Numbered from the stretch's first letter, positions 15,068 through 22,776 are shown. The stretch: 29,345 nucleotides of DNA from an uncultured Eubacteriales bacterium (GCA_949745625.1 CATJZR010000134.1:1-29345), one strand, 5' to 3'. A program made the numbers and translations. The notes: generated by a model from the letters alone, not told the origin.

Positions 15068-16051
15068 TTAAATCATACCTTTAATCATTTCTATTATGAC
15101 GTCGGTCATATCCACGTAAGAAGCGTCACCCTTAACCGTATCGGGAACGGTGACAGTGTCGTTATGCGTGTAAATTTCCGCGTAGCCCTTAACTTTTGCC
15201 GATAAAGCAGGAGCTGCCGCTTCTGCCGTGGGTGCGCCGCCCGCGGGCATGTGCATGGAAACGTCTATATCCGTAACGAAGCTTGCCGCCGAGAAAGCGC
15301 CGTTTTCGTCAAGTGCGAAATACAAATCGAACTTGAATTTATTGAAGGTTATCGACTTTTTAAGCTGCGCAATCTGGTCTGCAATATCGCCGCCCTCAGT
15401 CCCGGCGATTTTCCAGATTGTGTCCTCGGTTACGCTCATTTTGAATTTGACGCCCTTGCTGTCGTCCACGGTGATTTTAACGCCGAACTGCTGCATAAGG
15501 GCAAGAACCTCCGCAACCGAAACCGCGTTCTGAGCTTCGTAGAATGACGTAGGCGTTATTATTTCGTCGTTGCCGCCGGGTGCGAACGCGGCGATAAGCT
15601 CGCTCATATTTATTTTTATTTTGTCCTCGCCCGAAGTTGCGTAAACGAAATCGCCGCCGTGGTAAACGGTTCCGGCAAATTCGTTGTTCGTGCTCTGCCC
15701 GCCGCTTATCTGCGAGTTTTTCATATTAATCGAGCCCTGTCCGCCTATGCCCGTTTCGCTTAAGGACATTTTATAGTCGAGACCTATCGAAAAGCTCGTG
15801 CTTGACACACCCGCCAAATCTATAGAAGCGGAAAGGTCTGTCTTAACGCCCAAATTGAGCGAGGTAGCATCGCCGAAAACATTTTCTGTGTCTATAGTGT
15901 TAATAATCGCCGTAAGTTCCTCGGACGACTTTTCCTTGTAGTTGCCGGGGATTATGCCCGCGCCCTCATCGGTAGTTGCTCCGCAGCCCGCGAAGGCAAG
16001 CATGGATACCGCTACCGCAGAAGCCGCAAAAGTCGCAAATTTCTTTTTCAT
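15068..16051 (-). CDS. Hypothetical secreted lipoprotein
   Basis: This 327-residue protein starts MKKKFATFAASAVAVSML and has a lipobox AFAGC (Cys about residue 24), so it should be exported and lipid-anchored. The rest is beta-rich, with alternating short strands (for example INMKNSQISGG, FKMSVTEDTI, FKFDLYFALDENG) and a late Ala/Pro-rich patch, broadly like LolA/LppX-type lipid-binding lipoproteins, but no family could be named with certainty. The ATG at 16051 has GGAGG upstream and a consensus promoter; an in-frame upstream start at 16129 would precede the promoter and spoil the signal peptide. Confidence 0.75.
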   Translation of the reverse strand: MKKKFATFAASAVAVSMLAFAGCGATTDEGAGIIPGNYKEKSSEELTAIINTIDTENVFGDATSLNLGVKTDLSASIDLAGVSSTSFSIGLDYKMSLSETGIGGQGSINMKNSQISGGQSTNNEFAGTVYHGGDFVYATSGEDKIKINMSELIAAFAPGGNDEIITPTSFYEAQNAVSVAEVLALMQQFGVKITVDDSKGVKFKMSVTEDTIWKIAGTEGGDIADQIAQLKKSITFNKFKFDLYFALDENGAFSAASFVTDIDVSMHMPAGGAPTAEAAAPALSAKVKGYAEIYTHNDTVTVPDTVKGDASYVDMTDVIIEMIKGMI

Positions 16052-16079
16052 AGCAATTCCTCCATCGTTATTGTATTCA

Positions 16080-16108
16080 ATTATATACCAGTAATTATCC
16101 GCTGTCAA
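16080..16108 (-). promoter_or_regulatory. Sigma-A promoter of the lipoprotein gene
   Basis: On the minus strand, TTGACA (16103-16108), 17-bp spacer, TATAAT (16080-16085): 12 of 12 consensus positions. The leader of about 22 nt contains GGAGG 5-6 nt before the ATG. Confidence 0.88.
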
Positions 16109-16119
16109 CAAAATAATTA

Positions 16120-16150
16120 AAAAACGCACGGCGTGGAACCGTACGCTTTT
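16120..16150 (-). terminator. Terminator of the lipid kinase / phosphatase operon
   Basis: The 8-bp stem (16124-16131 with 16139-16146) pairs fully only as minus-strand RNA, where the two non-complementary positions are G-U pairs (A-C on the plus strand). A T-run follows on the minus strand, marking it as strand-specific. Confidence 0.75.
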
Positions 16151-17214
16151 TACAAATCGAAGGCTATTGCGGTTATGTCGTCGTCGAAGCTCGATTTGAA
16201 GTGCTTTAAATTGTTTTCGAGGTTTTTTATAAATTCCTCTGCTGTGCGCGAAACCGAAAGGGTCTTAATCGCGCCCTCCGCGCCGAACATATCGCCGCGC
16301 GCGTTCTTGCACTCGGTAACGCCGTCTGTAAGCAGTACGAGAATATCGCCCTTTTTATAAGGTATAACGTCCTCGTAGTAGGAGGGGTTGTCAAACCAGC
16401 TGGATACGGGCGGGGAATTGAGCATTATGCGCGTTATGCCTGTTCCCGTCTTTAACAGTATGGGCACGTTGTGCCCCGCCATGGAATAGGTTATGCTGTC
16501 CTCGTCAATTCTTACAACGGCGACGGTAACGTAATTCCGCTCGTCAAGGTTGAGCGCCGAGAATTTGCGGTTAAGGTTTTCAATCGCCTTTGCGGGTGAA
16601 AATTCCGTCTTGTCGTAAGCCGCCTTGACGAAGGCGGAAAGCATGCCCGCCGAAATTCCCTTGCCCGAAACGTCGGCTATTACGCCGCACGCCGAGTTTC
16701 CGACAGTAAACACGTCCGGCAGGTCGCCGCCTATGTCGCGGCAGGGCACGTACATATAAGAGTAGCGTTTCCCGCCCGCCCAGTTTCCCGCAGGCAGCAG
16801 CCGCTGCTGTATGCTTTTGGCGGTTTGCAGCTCCTGTGCAATTTCAAGCTCGAACGCGTCGTCGATAATGCCCATACACAAATCGCCGCCGAGCGGTTTT
16901 ACGGTAAGCGAGTAAGAAACCTCGTGGTTTAAACCGTTGTTTATCACTCTCTGAAATATTCTGCGGTTGACTTCCTTTTTTTGCAGGCGCGCTTCGTTGA
17001 AGGCATCTTTAAGCTGACAGCCTCGGCAGTCAGCGCCGTTGCAGCGGGCGGAGGAATGGGCGCAACAGGTAATATCCCCCAGCGAGCCCGACCTGTCGAA
17101 AGGGAAAAGATTTTTAAACGCGGCGTTTGAAAAAACCGCCTTTAAATTTTTATCTATGACGACCACTGCAGTGGGCACGCCGTCGATTATGCGCTTTAAA
17201 TACTTGCCTGTCAT
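16150..17214 (-). CDS. PAS domain / SpoIIE-type PP2C serine phosphatase
   Basis: This 354-residue cytoplasmic protein resembles RsbU/SpoIIE regulators. The N-terminal PAS domain (1-about 120; GVPTAVVVIDKNLKAVFSNAAF) carries a cysteine cluster at Cys50, 51, 58, 63 and 66 ending CRGC, a motif that could bind a metal or Fe-S cluster. A helical linker (SIQQRLLP) leads to the PP2C domain with RDIGGDLPDVF, VIADVSGKGISAGML, LTDGVTECKN and FDDDITAIAFDL, containing the usual metal-binding Asp residues. It would dephosphorylate an anti-sigma-factor antagonist or similar partner, not encoded nearby. Its ATG overlaps the stop of the lipid kinase gene by 4 bp (ATGA). Confidence 0.88.
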   Translation of the reverse strand: MTGKYLKRIIDGVPTAVVVIDKNLKAVFSNAAFKNLFPFDRSGSLGDITCCAHSSARCNGADCRGCQLKDAFNEARLQKKEVNRRIFQRVINNGLNHEVSYSLTVKPLGGDLCMGIIDDAFELEIAQELQTAKSIQQRLLPAGNWAGGKRYSYMYVPCRDIGGDLPDVFTVGNSACGVIADVSGKGISAGMLSAFVKAAYDKTEFSPAKAIENLNRKFSALNLDERNYVTVAVVRIDEDSITYSMAGHNVPILLKTGTGITRIMLNSPPVSSWFDNPSYYEDVIPYKKGDILVLLTDGVTECKNARGDMFGAEGAIKTLSVSRTAEEFIKNLENNLKHFKSSFDDDITAIAFDL

Positions 17215-18080
17215 ACCGTGTAAAATTTAAGTTTATTTTCTGCTATCCGCGCCTTTAAGGGAATGTTCTTGTACAGCTCGCCGTCTGCTTGCAGAGTGTA
17301 ATCGTTGCCCTCGGGTATAAATTCCACTTCCTTGACTTTGACGGTTTTCGCCTGCTTTACGGAATTGACCTTGCCGCGCATAAGCTTTATAAACGCGCCT
17401 ATCATTGCAATTTTGGAAATGTAGTCTACCATAATAAGGTTGAGGTATCCGTCGTCGATTTTCGCTTCGGGGAACATCTTTATGCCGCCGCCGAACTGTC
17501 TGCCGTTGCCCACCGCCGCGATAAGACCGAAGTGGCGCTCCTCAGTGCCGTTGTAGCGCACCGTAAAATCGTGGCTTTTGAATTTGACGAGACTGACCAG
17601 CAGCGCGCGCAGATATTTCGAGCGTTTTAAATATTTGCCTGCGTAAGCACGTTCGAGCACGTCGACGTCAATGCCCATTCCGAAGGCGTTTAAGCTTCTC
17701 AGTCCGTTTTCGAACTCTACGTAGTCAATTGCGCGCGGCGCGTTTTGAACTATCAGCCTCGCGGCTTTTTTGACATTTGCGGGTATACGCGCCGATTCGG
17801 CAAAGTCGTTTCCCGTACCCAACGGAATTATGCCGAGGCTGTTGTTCTCAAAATCCACAAAGGAGTTAAGTACCTCGTGTAGCGTTCCGTCGCCGCCCAG
17901 GACTATAAGTGAGTTGCCTTTGGCGGATGTGACCTCTGTTGTAATGTCGTCTACGTCGTGCTTTTCCTTGGTAACGTGCAGAGTATAGTCAACACCCGCC
18001 GCGTCAAACACGGCTTTGACCTTTGCGAATTTTCTGCGCTTTTTCTTCAAGTTCACTTCGTTTATCAAAAGATGAAACAT
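17211..18080 (-). CDS. Diacylglycerol / lipid kinase family protein (YegS/DagK-like)
   Basis: This 289-residue protein has the lipid-kinase signature GGDGT at residues 62-66 (IVLGGDGTLHEVLNSF), GIIPLGTGNDFAES for nucleotide binding, and the C-terminal beta-sandwich with GNGRQFGGGIKMFPEAKIDDGYLNL and TLQADGE. Such enzymes phosphorylate diacylglycerol or related lipids, returning them to phospholipid or teichoic-acid cycles. The start is the ATG at 18080 with GAGAGG upstream; a longer TTG start at 18104 would lie in the -10 box. Its stop overlaps the next gene's ATG, tying it to a PP2C regulator. Confidence 0.9.
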   Translation of the reverse strand: MFHLLINEVNLKKKRRKFAKVKAVFDAAGVDYTLHVTKEKHDVDDITTEVTSAKGNSLIVLGGDGTLHEVLNSFVDFENNSLGIIPLGTGNDFAESARIPANVKKAARLIVQNAPRAIDYVEFENGLRSLNAFGMGIDVDVLERAYAGKYLKRSKYLRALLVSLVKFKSHDFTVRYNGTEERHFGLIAAVGNGRQFGGGIKMFPEAKIDDGYLNLIMVDYISKIAMIGAFIKLMRGKVNSVKQAKTVKVKEVEFIPEGNDYTLQADGELYKNIPLKARIAENKLKFYTV

Positions 18081-18103
18081 TTTATCCTCTCGTATACTCA
18101 ACA

Positions 18104-18132
18104 ATTATATACCAAATATTTAATTATTGCAA
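18104..18132 (-). promoter_or_regulatory. Promoter of the lipid kinase operon (shares its -35 with cca)
   Basis: On the minus strand, TTGCAA (18127-18132), 17-bp spacer, TATAAT (18104-18109) preceded by TGG. The leader is about 17 nt and includes the ribosome site. TTGCAA is self-complementary and is the same hexamer used by the opposite promoter. Confidence 0.8.
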
Positions 18133-18155
18133 TTAATTTAAAAAAGTGCTACAAT
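18127..18155 (+). promoter_or_regulatory. Promoter of cca (shares its -35 with the lipid kinase operon)
   Basis: TTGCAA (18127-18132), 17-bp spacer, TACAAT (18150-18155). The -10 ends 6 nt before the cca ATG, predicting a leaderless transcript. The -35 hexamer is a palindrome read by both promoters. Confidence 0.78.
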
Positions 18156-18161
18156 AAAAAT

Positions 18162-19517
18162 ATGAAATTGACCGTATCCGAAAAACTTTATGCGCTTGCA
18201 AAGGCGTGCCCGTTTCCTCTGTACGTAGTGGGCGGGTTCGTGCGCGATGCGCTTGCGGGTCTGGGCGAGTCCTGCGATATAGATATTTGCGCCCCTGCCG
18301 ATGCGGAGGCGTTCTGTTCCGTCGCTGTGAAGTGCGGCGCGGAGATAGACGCGGTATACCGCAACACGGGCACCGTAAAGCTTGGCTTCGGGCGGGAAAA
18401 GTACGAATTTACCTGCTTCCGCTCGGACGAATATGTGCGCGGCATTCATACGCCAGTCAAAACTTTTTTTACCGACGAAATAACTCTGGATGCGCGCCGG
18501 CGCGACTTCAAGTGCAACGCGGTTTATTACGATATTGCCGCGGGTGCGCTCTGTGACCCGCTAGGCGGTGTGGCGGATATAGAAAATAAAATTATAACGA
18601 CCGTAGCGGACGCGGACAAGGTTTTCGGCGAGGACGGGCTGCGACTTATGCGCCTTGCGCGGCAGGCGGCGCAATTAGGGTTTACCCCGACGGACGAGTG
18701 CCTTGCGGGCGCGCGGAATAACCGTGCGCTTATCGCCGACATATCAGTCGAAAGGATTTACGCCGAGCTCGACGCTCTGCTGCACGCCGACGGTAAATAC
18801 GGTGTAAGCGGCGCCCAGTACCGCGGCATGAAAATTTTGGATGAAACGCGCGTGCTCGACGTTATTTTGCCCGAGCTTGCTCTCGGCAGAGGAATGGCTC
18901 AGAACGCGGCGTTCCACAATCACGACGTGTTGGAGCATAGCTTGCGCACAGTGCTGTACGCGGATAAAAGCATTAGGCTTACCGCGCTGTTGCACGACGT
19001 AGGCAAGCCGCGCGCATTTATCGACAGCGGAAAATATTACGGACACGAAGTCGTCGGCGCGGAAATAGCAGAAGCAATCTGCGCGCGGTTGAAGGTTGCA
19101 AAGCGCCTTACCGCAGAGACCGTGCGGCTGACGCGGCTGCACATGTACGATTTGAAGGGCGACGCGCGCGAAAGCAAAATAAGGAAACTGATAGTGGACA
19201 ACCTCGATATATTCGATAAGCTGCTTTTTATAAAGCAGGCTGATTTTTCCGCTTGCCGCGACGACCTTTCCGAAGCGCCATGCGTGACGAAGTGGCGCAA
19301 TATATTCGGCAAAATGGAGGAGGAGGGCGCGCCTTTCACCTTAAAACAGCTTGCGGTTAAGGGTGACGAGCTGATTGCGGCGGGATTGCCCGCGGCGTCG
19401 GCGGGAACGGTGCTTAAAAGGCTTTTGTACGACTGTGCGCTCAATCCTGCCCTAAACGATAAAAAAACTTTGCTGGCGCGTGTAAAAAGGGCAAATTTAT
19501 TTGACAATCCGCAGTAA
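18162..19517 (+). CDS. cca: CCA tRNA nucleotidyltransferase with HD domain
   Basis: This 451-residue class II nucleotidyltransferase adds or repairs the 3' CCA of tRNAs. The head has LYVVGGFVRDALAG and CDIDICAPADA (the metal-binding Asp pair), then RRDFKCNAVYYD and the base-selecting EDGLRLMRLARQA. A C-terminal HD phosphohydrolase domain (HNHDVLEHSL to LLHDVGKPRAF) follows. The ATG at 18162 fits the family start MKLTVSEKLYALAKA and lies 6 nt after a -10 box without any Shine-Dalgarno; longer starts would include the promoter. The end of the gene contains the -35 box of the rpsF promoter. Confidence 0.95.
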   Translation: MKLTVSEKLYALAKACPFPLYVVGGFVRDALAGLGESCDIDICAPADAEAFCSVAVKCGAEIDAVYRNTGTVKLGFGREKYEFTCFRSDEYVRGIHTPVKTFFTDEITLDARRRDFKCNAVYYDIAAGALCDPLGGVADIENKIITTVADADKVFGEDGLRLMRLARQAAQLGFTPTDECLAGARNNRALIADISVERIYAELDALLHADGKYGVSGAQYRGMKILDETRVLDVILPELALGRGMAQNAAFHNHDVLEHSLRTVLYADKSIRLTALLHDVGKPRAFIDSGKYYGHEVVGAEIAEAICARLKVAKRLTAETVRLTRLHMYDLKGDARESKIRKLIVDNLDIFDKLLFIKQADFSACRDDLSEAPCVTKWRNIFGKMEEEGAPFTLKQLAVKGDELIAAGLPAASAGTVLKRLLYDCALNPALNDKKTLLARVKRANLFDNPQ

Positions 19518-19529
19518 ATATTATACAAT
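19501..19529 (+). promoter_or_regulatory. Promoter of rpsF-ssb-rpsR
   Basis: TTGACA (19501-19506), 17-bp spacer, TACAAT (19524-19529). The -35 box lies within the last codons of cca, so the ribosomal operon has its own start. Confidence 0.85.
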
Positions 19530-19540
19530 TTAAGCACCTT

Positions 19541-19574
19541 GCATACCGCTTGGTGGTATGCCGATTAAGTCCGG
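19541..19574 (+). promoter_or_regulatory. Structured rpsF leader, resembling the S6:S18 autoregulatory motif
   Basis: The leader between the promoter and the rpsF ribosome site forms a 7-bp stem (19541-19547 with 19555-19561) containing ACCGCTTGGTGG and followed by CCGA. S6:S18 complexes are known to bind such rpsF leaders and repress their own operon; the resemblance, with a CCG next to the stem, supports the same here, but I am matching it from memory of the motif. Confidence 0.5.
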
Positions 19575-19586
19575 GAGGTAAAAACA

Positions 19587-19871
19587 ATGAAAACTTACGA
19601 GATGCTTTACATTTTGGACGCAGCCGTTTCCGATGAGGGAAAGGAAGCGTTTGTAAAAAAGTTCGAAGATATAGTAGTATCTTCAAACGGTAAAGTCGTA
19701 TCCACCGACAAGTGGGGCGTTAAAAAGCTTGCTTATCCCATCAAATATAAGCACGACGGCTTTTACGTTTTAATGACTTTCGAAGCAGACAGTTCGGCAG
19801 TGAAAGAGCTTGACAGAGTTGCGGGCCTTTCTTCCGAGGTTTTAAGAAGAGTTATTACAGTTAAGAATTAA
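19587..19871 (+). CDS. rpsF: 30S ribosomal protein S6
   Basis: This 94-residue protein matches S6 along its length, from KTYEMLYILDAAVSDE through KWGVKKLAYPIKYKHDGFYVLMTFEAD to LSSEVLRRVITVKN. S6 binds the central domain of 16S rRNA as a pair with S18, encoded two genes downstream. GGGAGGT stands before the ATG. The 70-nt leader contains the probable feedback site. First gene of rpsF-ssb-rpsR, an order conserved across Firmicutes. Confidence 0.98.
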   Translation: MKTYEMLYILDAAVSDEGKEAFVKKFEDIVVSSNGKVVSTDKWGVKKLAYPIKYKHDGFYVLMTFEADSSAVKELDRVAGLSSEVLRRVITVKN

Positions 19872-19881
19872 GGAACAGAAG

Positions 19882-20295
19882 ATGAACAAAGTATTTTTAA
19901 TAGGAAATTTAACCCGTGATCCCGAATTGACGGAAACGACCTCGGGCGTGGCGCTTTGCCGCTTTGCTATTGCCGTAAACAGAAACTACGGCTCGGCAGA
20001 CGGTGAGAGAAAGACCGACTTTTTCAACGTGGTTGCATGGCGCGGCCTCGGCGAAACGGTTGCCCGCTACGCTAAAAAGGGCAACAAGGTTGCCGTAAGC
20101 GGCTCGATAGAGCTTCGCAATTACGAGGACAGTCAGGGCGTAAAGCGCACGGGCGTTGACATCGTGGCTCAGGACGTGGAATTCCTGACGCCGAAGGGTA
20201 ACGGCGGGGACGGGTTTGCCGAAGCTCCCTCGCAGCAAGGCGCTAAAAGGGCAAGCTTGCAGGCGTTTGACGACGACGGCGACATACCTTTCTAA
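19882..20295 (+). CDS. ssb: Single-stranded DNA-binding protein
   Basis: This 137-residue protein has the OB fold (MNKVFLIGNLTRDPELTETTSGVALCRFAIAVNR, then TDFFNVVAWRGLGETVARYAKKGNKVAVSGSIELRNYED) and the acidic tip DDDGDIPF that recruits replication and repair partners. The tail between is short (about 35 residues). It lies 10 bp after rpsF and 23 bp before rpsR, so it is co-transcribed with them. Confidence 0.98.
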   Translation: MNKVFLIGNLTRDPELTETTSGVALCRFAIAVNRNYGSADGERKTDFFNVVAWRGLGETVARYAKKGNKVAVSGSIELRNYEDSQGVKRTGVDIVAQDVEFLTPKGNGGDGFAEAPSQQGAKRASLQAFDDDGDIPF

Positions 20296-20318
20296 GCAGT
20301 TTATCAAGGAGGTCAATT

Positions 20319-20576
20319 ATGGAAGAAAACAAGACGGCGGCAGCCCCCAAAAAGAGTTATAAAAAGATGCCCCGCAGAAGAGTTTGCGTATTCTGTCAGG
20401 AAAAAGTAACCGAAATAGATTATAAGGATATAACCCGTTTAAAGAAATTCGTTGCGGAAAGCGGCAAAATTATGCCCCGCAGAATGACGGGCACCTGCGC
20501 AAAACACCAGCGCGAGCTTTCCACCGCTATCAAGCGTGCGAGAGTTTCCGCACTGCTTCCCTTCAAGGCGGAATAA
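20319..20576 (+). CDS. rpsR: 30S ribosomal protein S18
   Basis: This 85-residue S18 has the Lys/Arg-rich start and KMPRRRVCVFCQEKVTEIDYKD, then KIMPRRMTGTCAKHQRELSTAIKRARVSALLPF. Cys-x2-Cys near residue 24 and Cys-x2-His near residue 64 form the zinc-binding version of the protein (C+ form). AAGGAGG precedes the ATG. It is the last gene of the operon, closed by the terminator at 20583-20614. Confidence 0.98.
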   Translation: MEENKTAAAPKKSYKKMPRRRVCVFCQEKVTEIDYKDITRLKKFVAESGKIMPRRMTGTCAKHQRELSTAIKRARVSALLPFKAE

Positions 20577-20582
20577 AAAAAC

Positions 20583-20614
20583 AAAGACCTTATTTAACGA
20601 TAGGGTCTTTTTTT
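20583..20614 (+). terminator. Terminator of rpsF-ssb-rpsR
   Basis: A 10-bp stem with one G-U (20583-20592 with 20601-20610), 8-nt loop and a run of seven Ts from 20608. Confidence 0.88.
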
Positions 20615-20625
20615 GTGTTGTAATA

Positions 20626-20654
20626 TTGACACGCGTTATAAAATATCGTATAAT
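20626..20654 (+). promoter_or_regulatory. Sigma-A promoter of the hypothetical membrane protein
   Basis: TTGACA (20626-20631), 17-bp spacer, TATAAT (20649-20654), all 12 positions consensus. Leader about 18 nt with AAGGGGAAAAG as ribosome site. Confidence 0.88.
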
Positions 20655-20678
20655 AATACAAAAAAAGGGGAAAAGTAT

Positions 20679-21251
20679 ATGGAATTATCGGTAAAAGACG
20701 AAGACGGTACATATTATTTGTACAACGAATCGTTCTGGACTTCCAAAAAATCGCTTACCGTTGACGGCGTTGCCGCTACCAAATTAGCGAAAAGAACTTT
20801 CAGGGTCGAGCGGTCGGCAAAACCGAGCGAAGACCACGTTAACTACGGTCAAAACACGGAATTATCGTTCACCGCAGACGAAGCTTCGGCGCAGAAAAGT
20901 CAACCCGAATACGAAGATTTCAACGTCAAAGGCAATTTTTTAACGGGCGTAAGCCTCGTATCAAACAGTGGGAAGACTGTCGTTCTTGCCAAAAATAAGT
21001 GGTACGATTGGTTAATGATATTTTTCCCGGTAATCGGAATTCCTTTCGGTATAATATTTTGCGGAGCTATAGGCGCATTTTTCTCGACACTGTTTACGAT
21101 GCTTGCCGCTGTGTTAAACGCAAATATCGCGCGTTCCAAAAAACCTATTGCAGTTAAAATACCGCTTCAAATCGTTATTGGAGTAATAGCTAACGCGTTT
21201 TGGTTTGCTATTTGGTACGTTATAGCGGTGCTCATTTTATCTGCGCTTTAA
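20679..21251 (+). CDS. Hypothetical membrane protein
   Basis: This 190-residue protein is not recognised. The N-terminal 105 or so residues are soluble and strand-rich, with a short acidic/Ser patch; the C-terminal 85 residues contain three hydrophobic segments (WLMIFFPVIGIPFGIIF, AIGAFFSTLFTMLAAVL and the last WFAIWYVIAVLILSAL). A cytoplasmic sensor-like domain attached to a membrane anchor would fit. The ATG at 20679 is chosen because it follows the promoter and ribosome site; the earlier in-frame start at 20613 lies upstream of the promoter. It has its own promoter and terminator. Confidence 0.7.
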   Translation: MELSVKDEDGTYYLYNESFWTSKKSLTVDGVAATKLAKRTFRVERSAKPSEDHVNYGQNTELSFTADEASAQKSQPEYEDFNVKGNFLTGVSLVSNSGKTVVLAKNKWYDWLMIFFPVIGIPFGIIFCGAIGAFFSTLFTMLAAVLNANIARSKKPIAVKIPLQIVIGVIANAFWFAIWYVIAVLILSAL

Positions 21252-21270
21252 TTAAGCAGGCAATAAAAAT

Positions 21271-21305
21271 AAAAATGTTGTGGCTTTACGGCACAACATT
21301 TTTTT
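21271..21305 (+). terminator. Terminator after the hypothetical membrane protein
   Basis: A 12-bp stem (21271-21282 with 21292-21303) with a 9-nt loop and a T-run to 21305, ending 14 bp before the PAP2 gene. Confidence 0.85.
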
Positions 21306-21318
21306 ATAGGGTAAATTT

Positions 21319-22410
21319 ATGAAAAACAAATTACAAATAAGATTGATACTTTGCGTATGCGCATTTATCAGCGTGTTTACCGCGCTTTTAATCGTCGCGT
21401 CGTTTTTCGATTTGGCAATTTCGCGCTTTTTAACTGCGGGCAGCCTGCCCGACGGCGAATATTACTCGACTAACGGTTTTGCGCTTTTCGTCGAAATTCT
21501 CGGCTTTTCCGCGTTCTATTTTTCGGGCGCAATCGCTTCGATAATCTGCGTAAACGCGGCGCTGAAAATGTCCGACGGCGACAGGTTTTTCTTTATAAAA
21601 GAGCTGAGGGGTTGGGCGCACAAAATCATACAAGGAGTAATAATTGTCGGCTTTTCCGCGTTCGCGGTATACGAAACGTACTGCGTCGTGCACGAGGCGT
21701 TCAAATATCCCGAAAAGTATTTGCAGGACGCATTGCAGGGTACCAACGCCGCGTTTACGCTTAATAGCGGCTACCTTATAGCTGTGCAGGTGGTTTTTGC
21801 CGCGGTGCTTGCGGGCTTGATTTTGGCTTTGCTTGCGCGCGTCAAAAAGGAAACCGCTATTACGCTTCTGAAAATAGCCGTAATTTTGTTCGCGGTAGAG
21901 CTTATGTACCTTGCCGTGGTCGACGCGGTAAAAACCCCGATAGGCAGAATGAGGTTCAGAACCATGAACGCGCTCGGCGACTTTTCATACTATACCCCGT
22001 GGTACGTCATAAACGGACCCCGCAACGCAACGACGCTTGGAATAATAATTCCGTCGGGCGGAACGCCGTCCTCTGAAATTCTCATAGGCGCTGCTTCCGA
22101 TACCTGCAAGTCTTTTCCGTCGGGGCACACCTACGGCGCGGCAATGTCGTTTGCGCTGGTTTGCCTGCCCGACCTTTTCGAACGGTTCAAAAAAACGTAC
22201 GTCAAGGCTATCTGCTGGATAGCGCCCGCAGTCTATACCTTTACGGTAGCTATATGCAGAATAGTGGTGGGGGCGCACTTTTTATCGGATGTGCTCGTCG
22301 GCGGCACGCTTGCGTTCGCGCTGGTTATGATTTTAAGGGAAGTCGTAATTTTAAAGGGCGCGCATTTCAGGGCGTTTAAAAAAGCAGCGGAGGATACCCC
22401 GCAAGAATAA
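21319..22410 (+). CDS. PAP2 superfamily membrane phosphatase
   Basis: This 363-residue protein has about six or seven transmembrane segments and the three PAP2 motifs: KTPIGRMRFR (motif 1, with Phe where Pro is usual), KSFPSGHTYGAAMSF (motif 2, PSGH at 267-270) and RIVVGAHFLSDVLVGG (motif 3, Arg, His and Asp present). It is longer than simple PAP2 enzymes because of extra N-terminal membrane segments and an insertion before motif 2. It likely removes phosphate from a lipid such as undecaprenyl diphosphate or phosphatidic acid at the outer membrane face. The ribosome site (TAGGG) is modest, and no separate promoter is clear; readthrough from the gene before is possible. Confidence 0.9.
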   Translation: MKNKLQIRLILCVCAFISVFTALLIVASFFDLAISRFLTAGSLPDGEYYSTNGFALFVEILGFSAFYFSGAIASIICVNAALKMSDGDRFFFIKELRGWAHKIIQGVIIVGFSAFAVYETYCVVHEAFKYPEKYLQDALQGTNAAFTLNSGYLIAVQVVFAAVLAGLILALLARVKKETAITLLKIAVILFAVELMYLAVVDAVKTPIGRMRFRTMNALGDFSYYTPWYVINGPRNATTLGIIIPSGGTPSSEILIGAASDTCKSFPSGHTYGAAMSFALVCLPDLFERFKKTYVKAICWIAPAVYTFTVAICRIVVGAHFLSDVLVGGTLAFALVMILREVVILKGAHFRAFKKAAEDTPQE

Positions 22411-22413
22411 AAC

Positions 22414-22450
22414 AAACCACGGAGCGGTTAACCGCTCCGTGGTTTTATTT
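22414..22450. terminator. Perfect palindromic terminator after the PAP2 gene
   Basis: A 32-bp perfect palindrome (22414-22445) forms a 13-16-bp stem with T-runs on both strands, ending the PAP2 gene and, from the other side, the XRE gene at 22516. Confidence 0.9.
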
Positions 22451-22515
22451 TCTTTGATAAAAGATAGTTGCAGCCGGCTTCAAAAAGTTTCGGCAGAAAA
22501 TCAGCCTCACGGAAT

Positions 22516-22770
22516 TTAATTTATTTCAAGCATTTCAAAATCAAAATATGGGCTATCCAAAAATTCTATTAAGCTTATGTTAAAGCCCTGTGCAAGCAGC
22601 ATCACGGTCGAAAGTGTTACCGTCTTATTTTTTTCGCTCATAATACAGCCCAAACGGCTGTGCGAAAGACCGCTGTTTTTTTCCAACCTGTATTGCGACA
22701 TATTGTATTTTAAAAGCAATTCGCTTGTGCGCATAGCAACGGCTTTGTTAACGCTCATTAAATTATCCAT
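22516..22770 (-). CDS. XRE-family helix-turn-helix regulator
   Basis: This 84-residue protein is almost entirely one HTH_3-like domain: MRTSELLLKYNMSQYRLEKNSGLSHSRLGCIMSE (two helices and the recognition helix) followed by TVTLSTVMLLAQGFNISLIEFLDSPYF. It resembles the many small Firmicutes regulators of the LLKKYNMTQYALEKKSGIS type. The ATG at 22770 is 6 nt from a TATAAT box and has no ribosome site; the longer form starting at 22809 would begin upstream of the -10. It diverges from a zinc-ribbon membrane gene, and palindromes between the two are candidate operators, so it probably represses itself and its neighbour. Confidence 0.8.
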   Translation of the reverse strand: MDNLMSVNKAVAMRTSELLLKYNMSQYRLEKNSGLSHSRLGCIMSEKNKTVTLSTVMLLAQGFNISLIEFLDSPYFDFEMLEIN

Positions 22771-22776
22771 AAAAAA

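Noticed and set aside
18081..18104. A longer start (TTG at 18104) for the lipid kinase
   Set aside because: It lies in the -10 box of the gene's own promoter; ATG at 18080 has a good ribosome site.
17958..18161. A longer N-terminus for cca
   Set aside because: It would run through the divergent promoter region and into the lipid kinase gene; the family start is MKLTVSEK at 18162.
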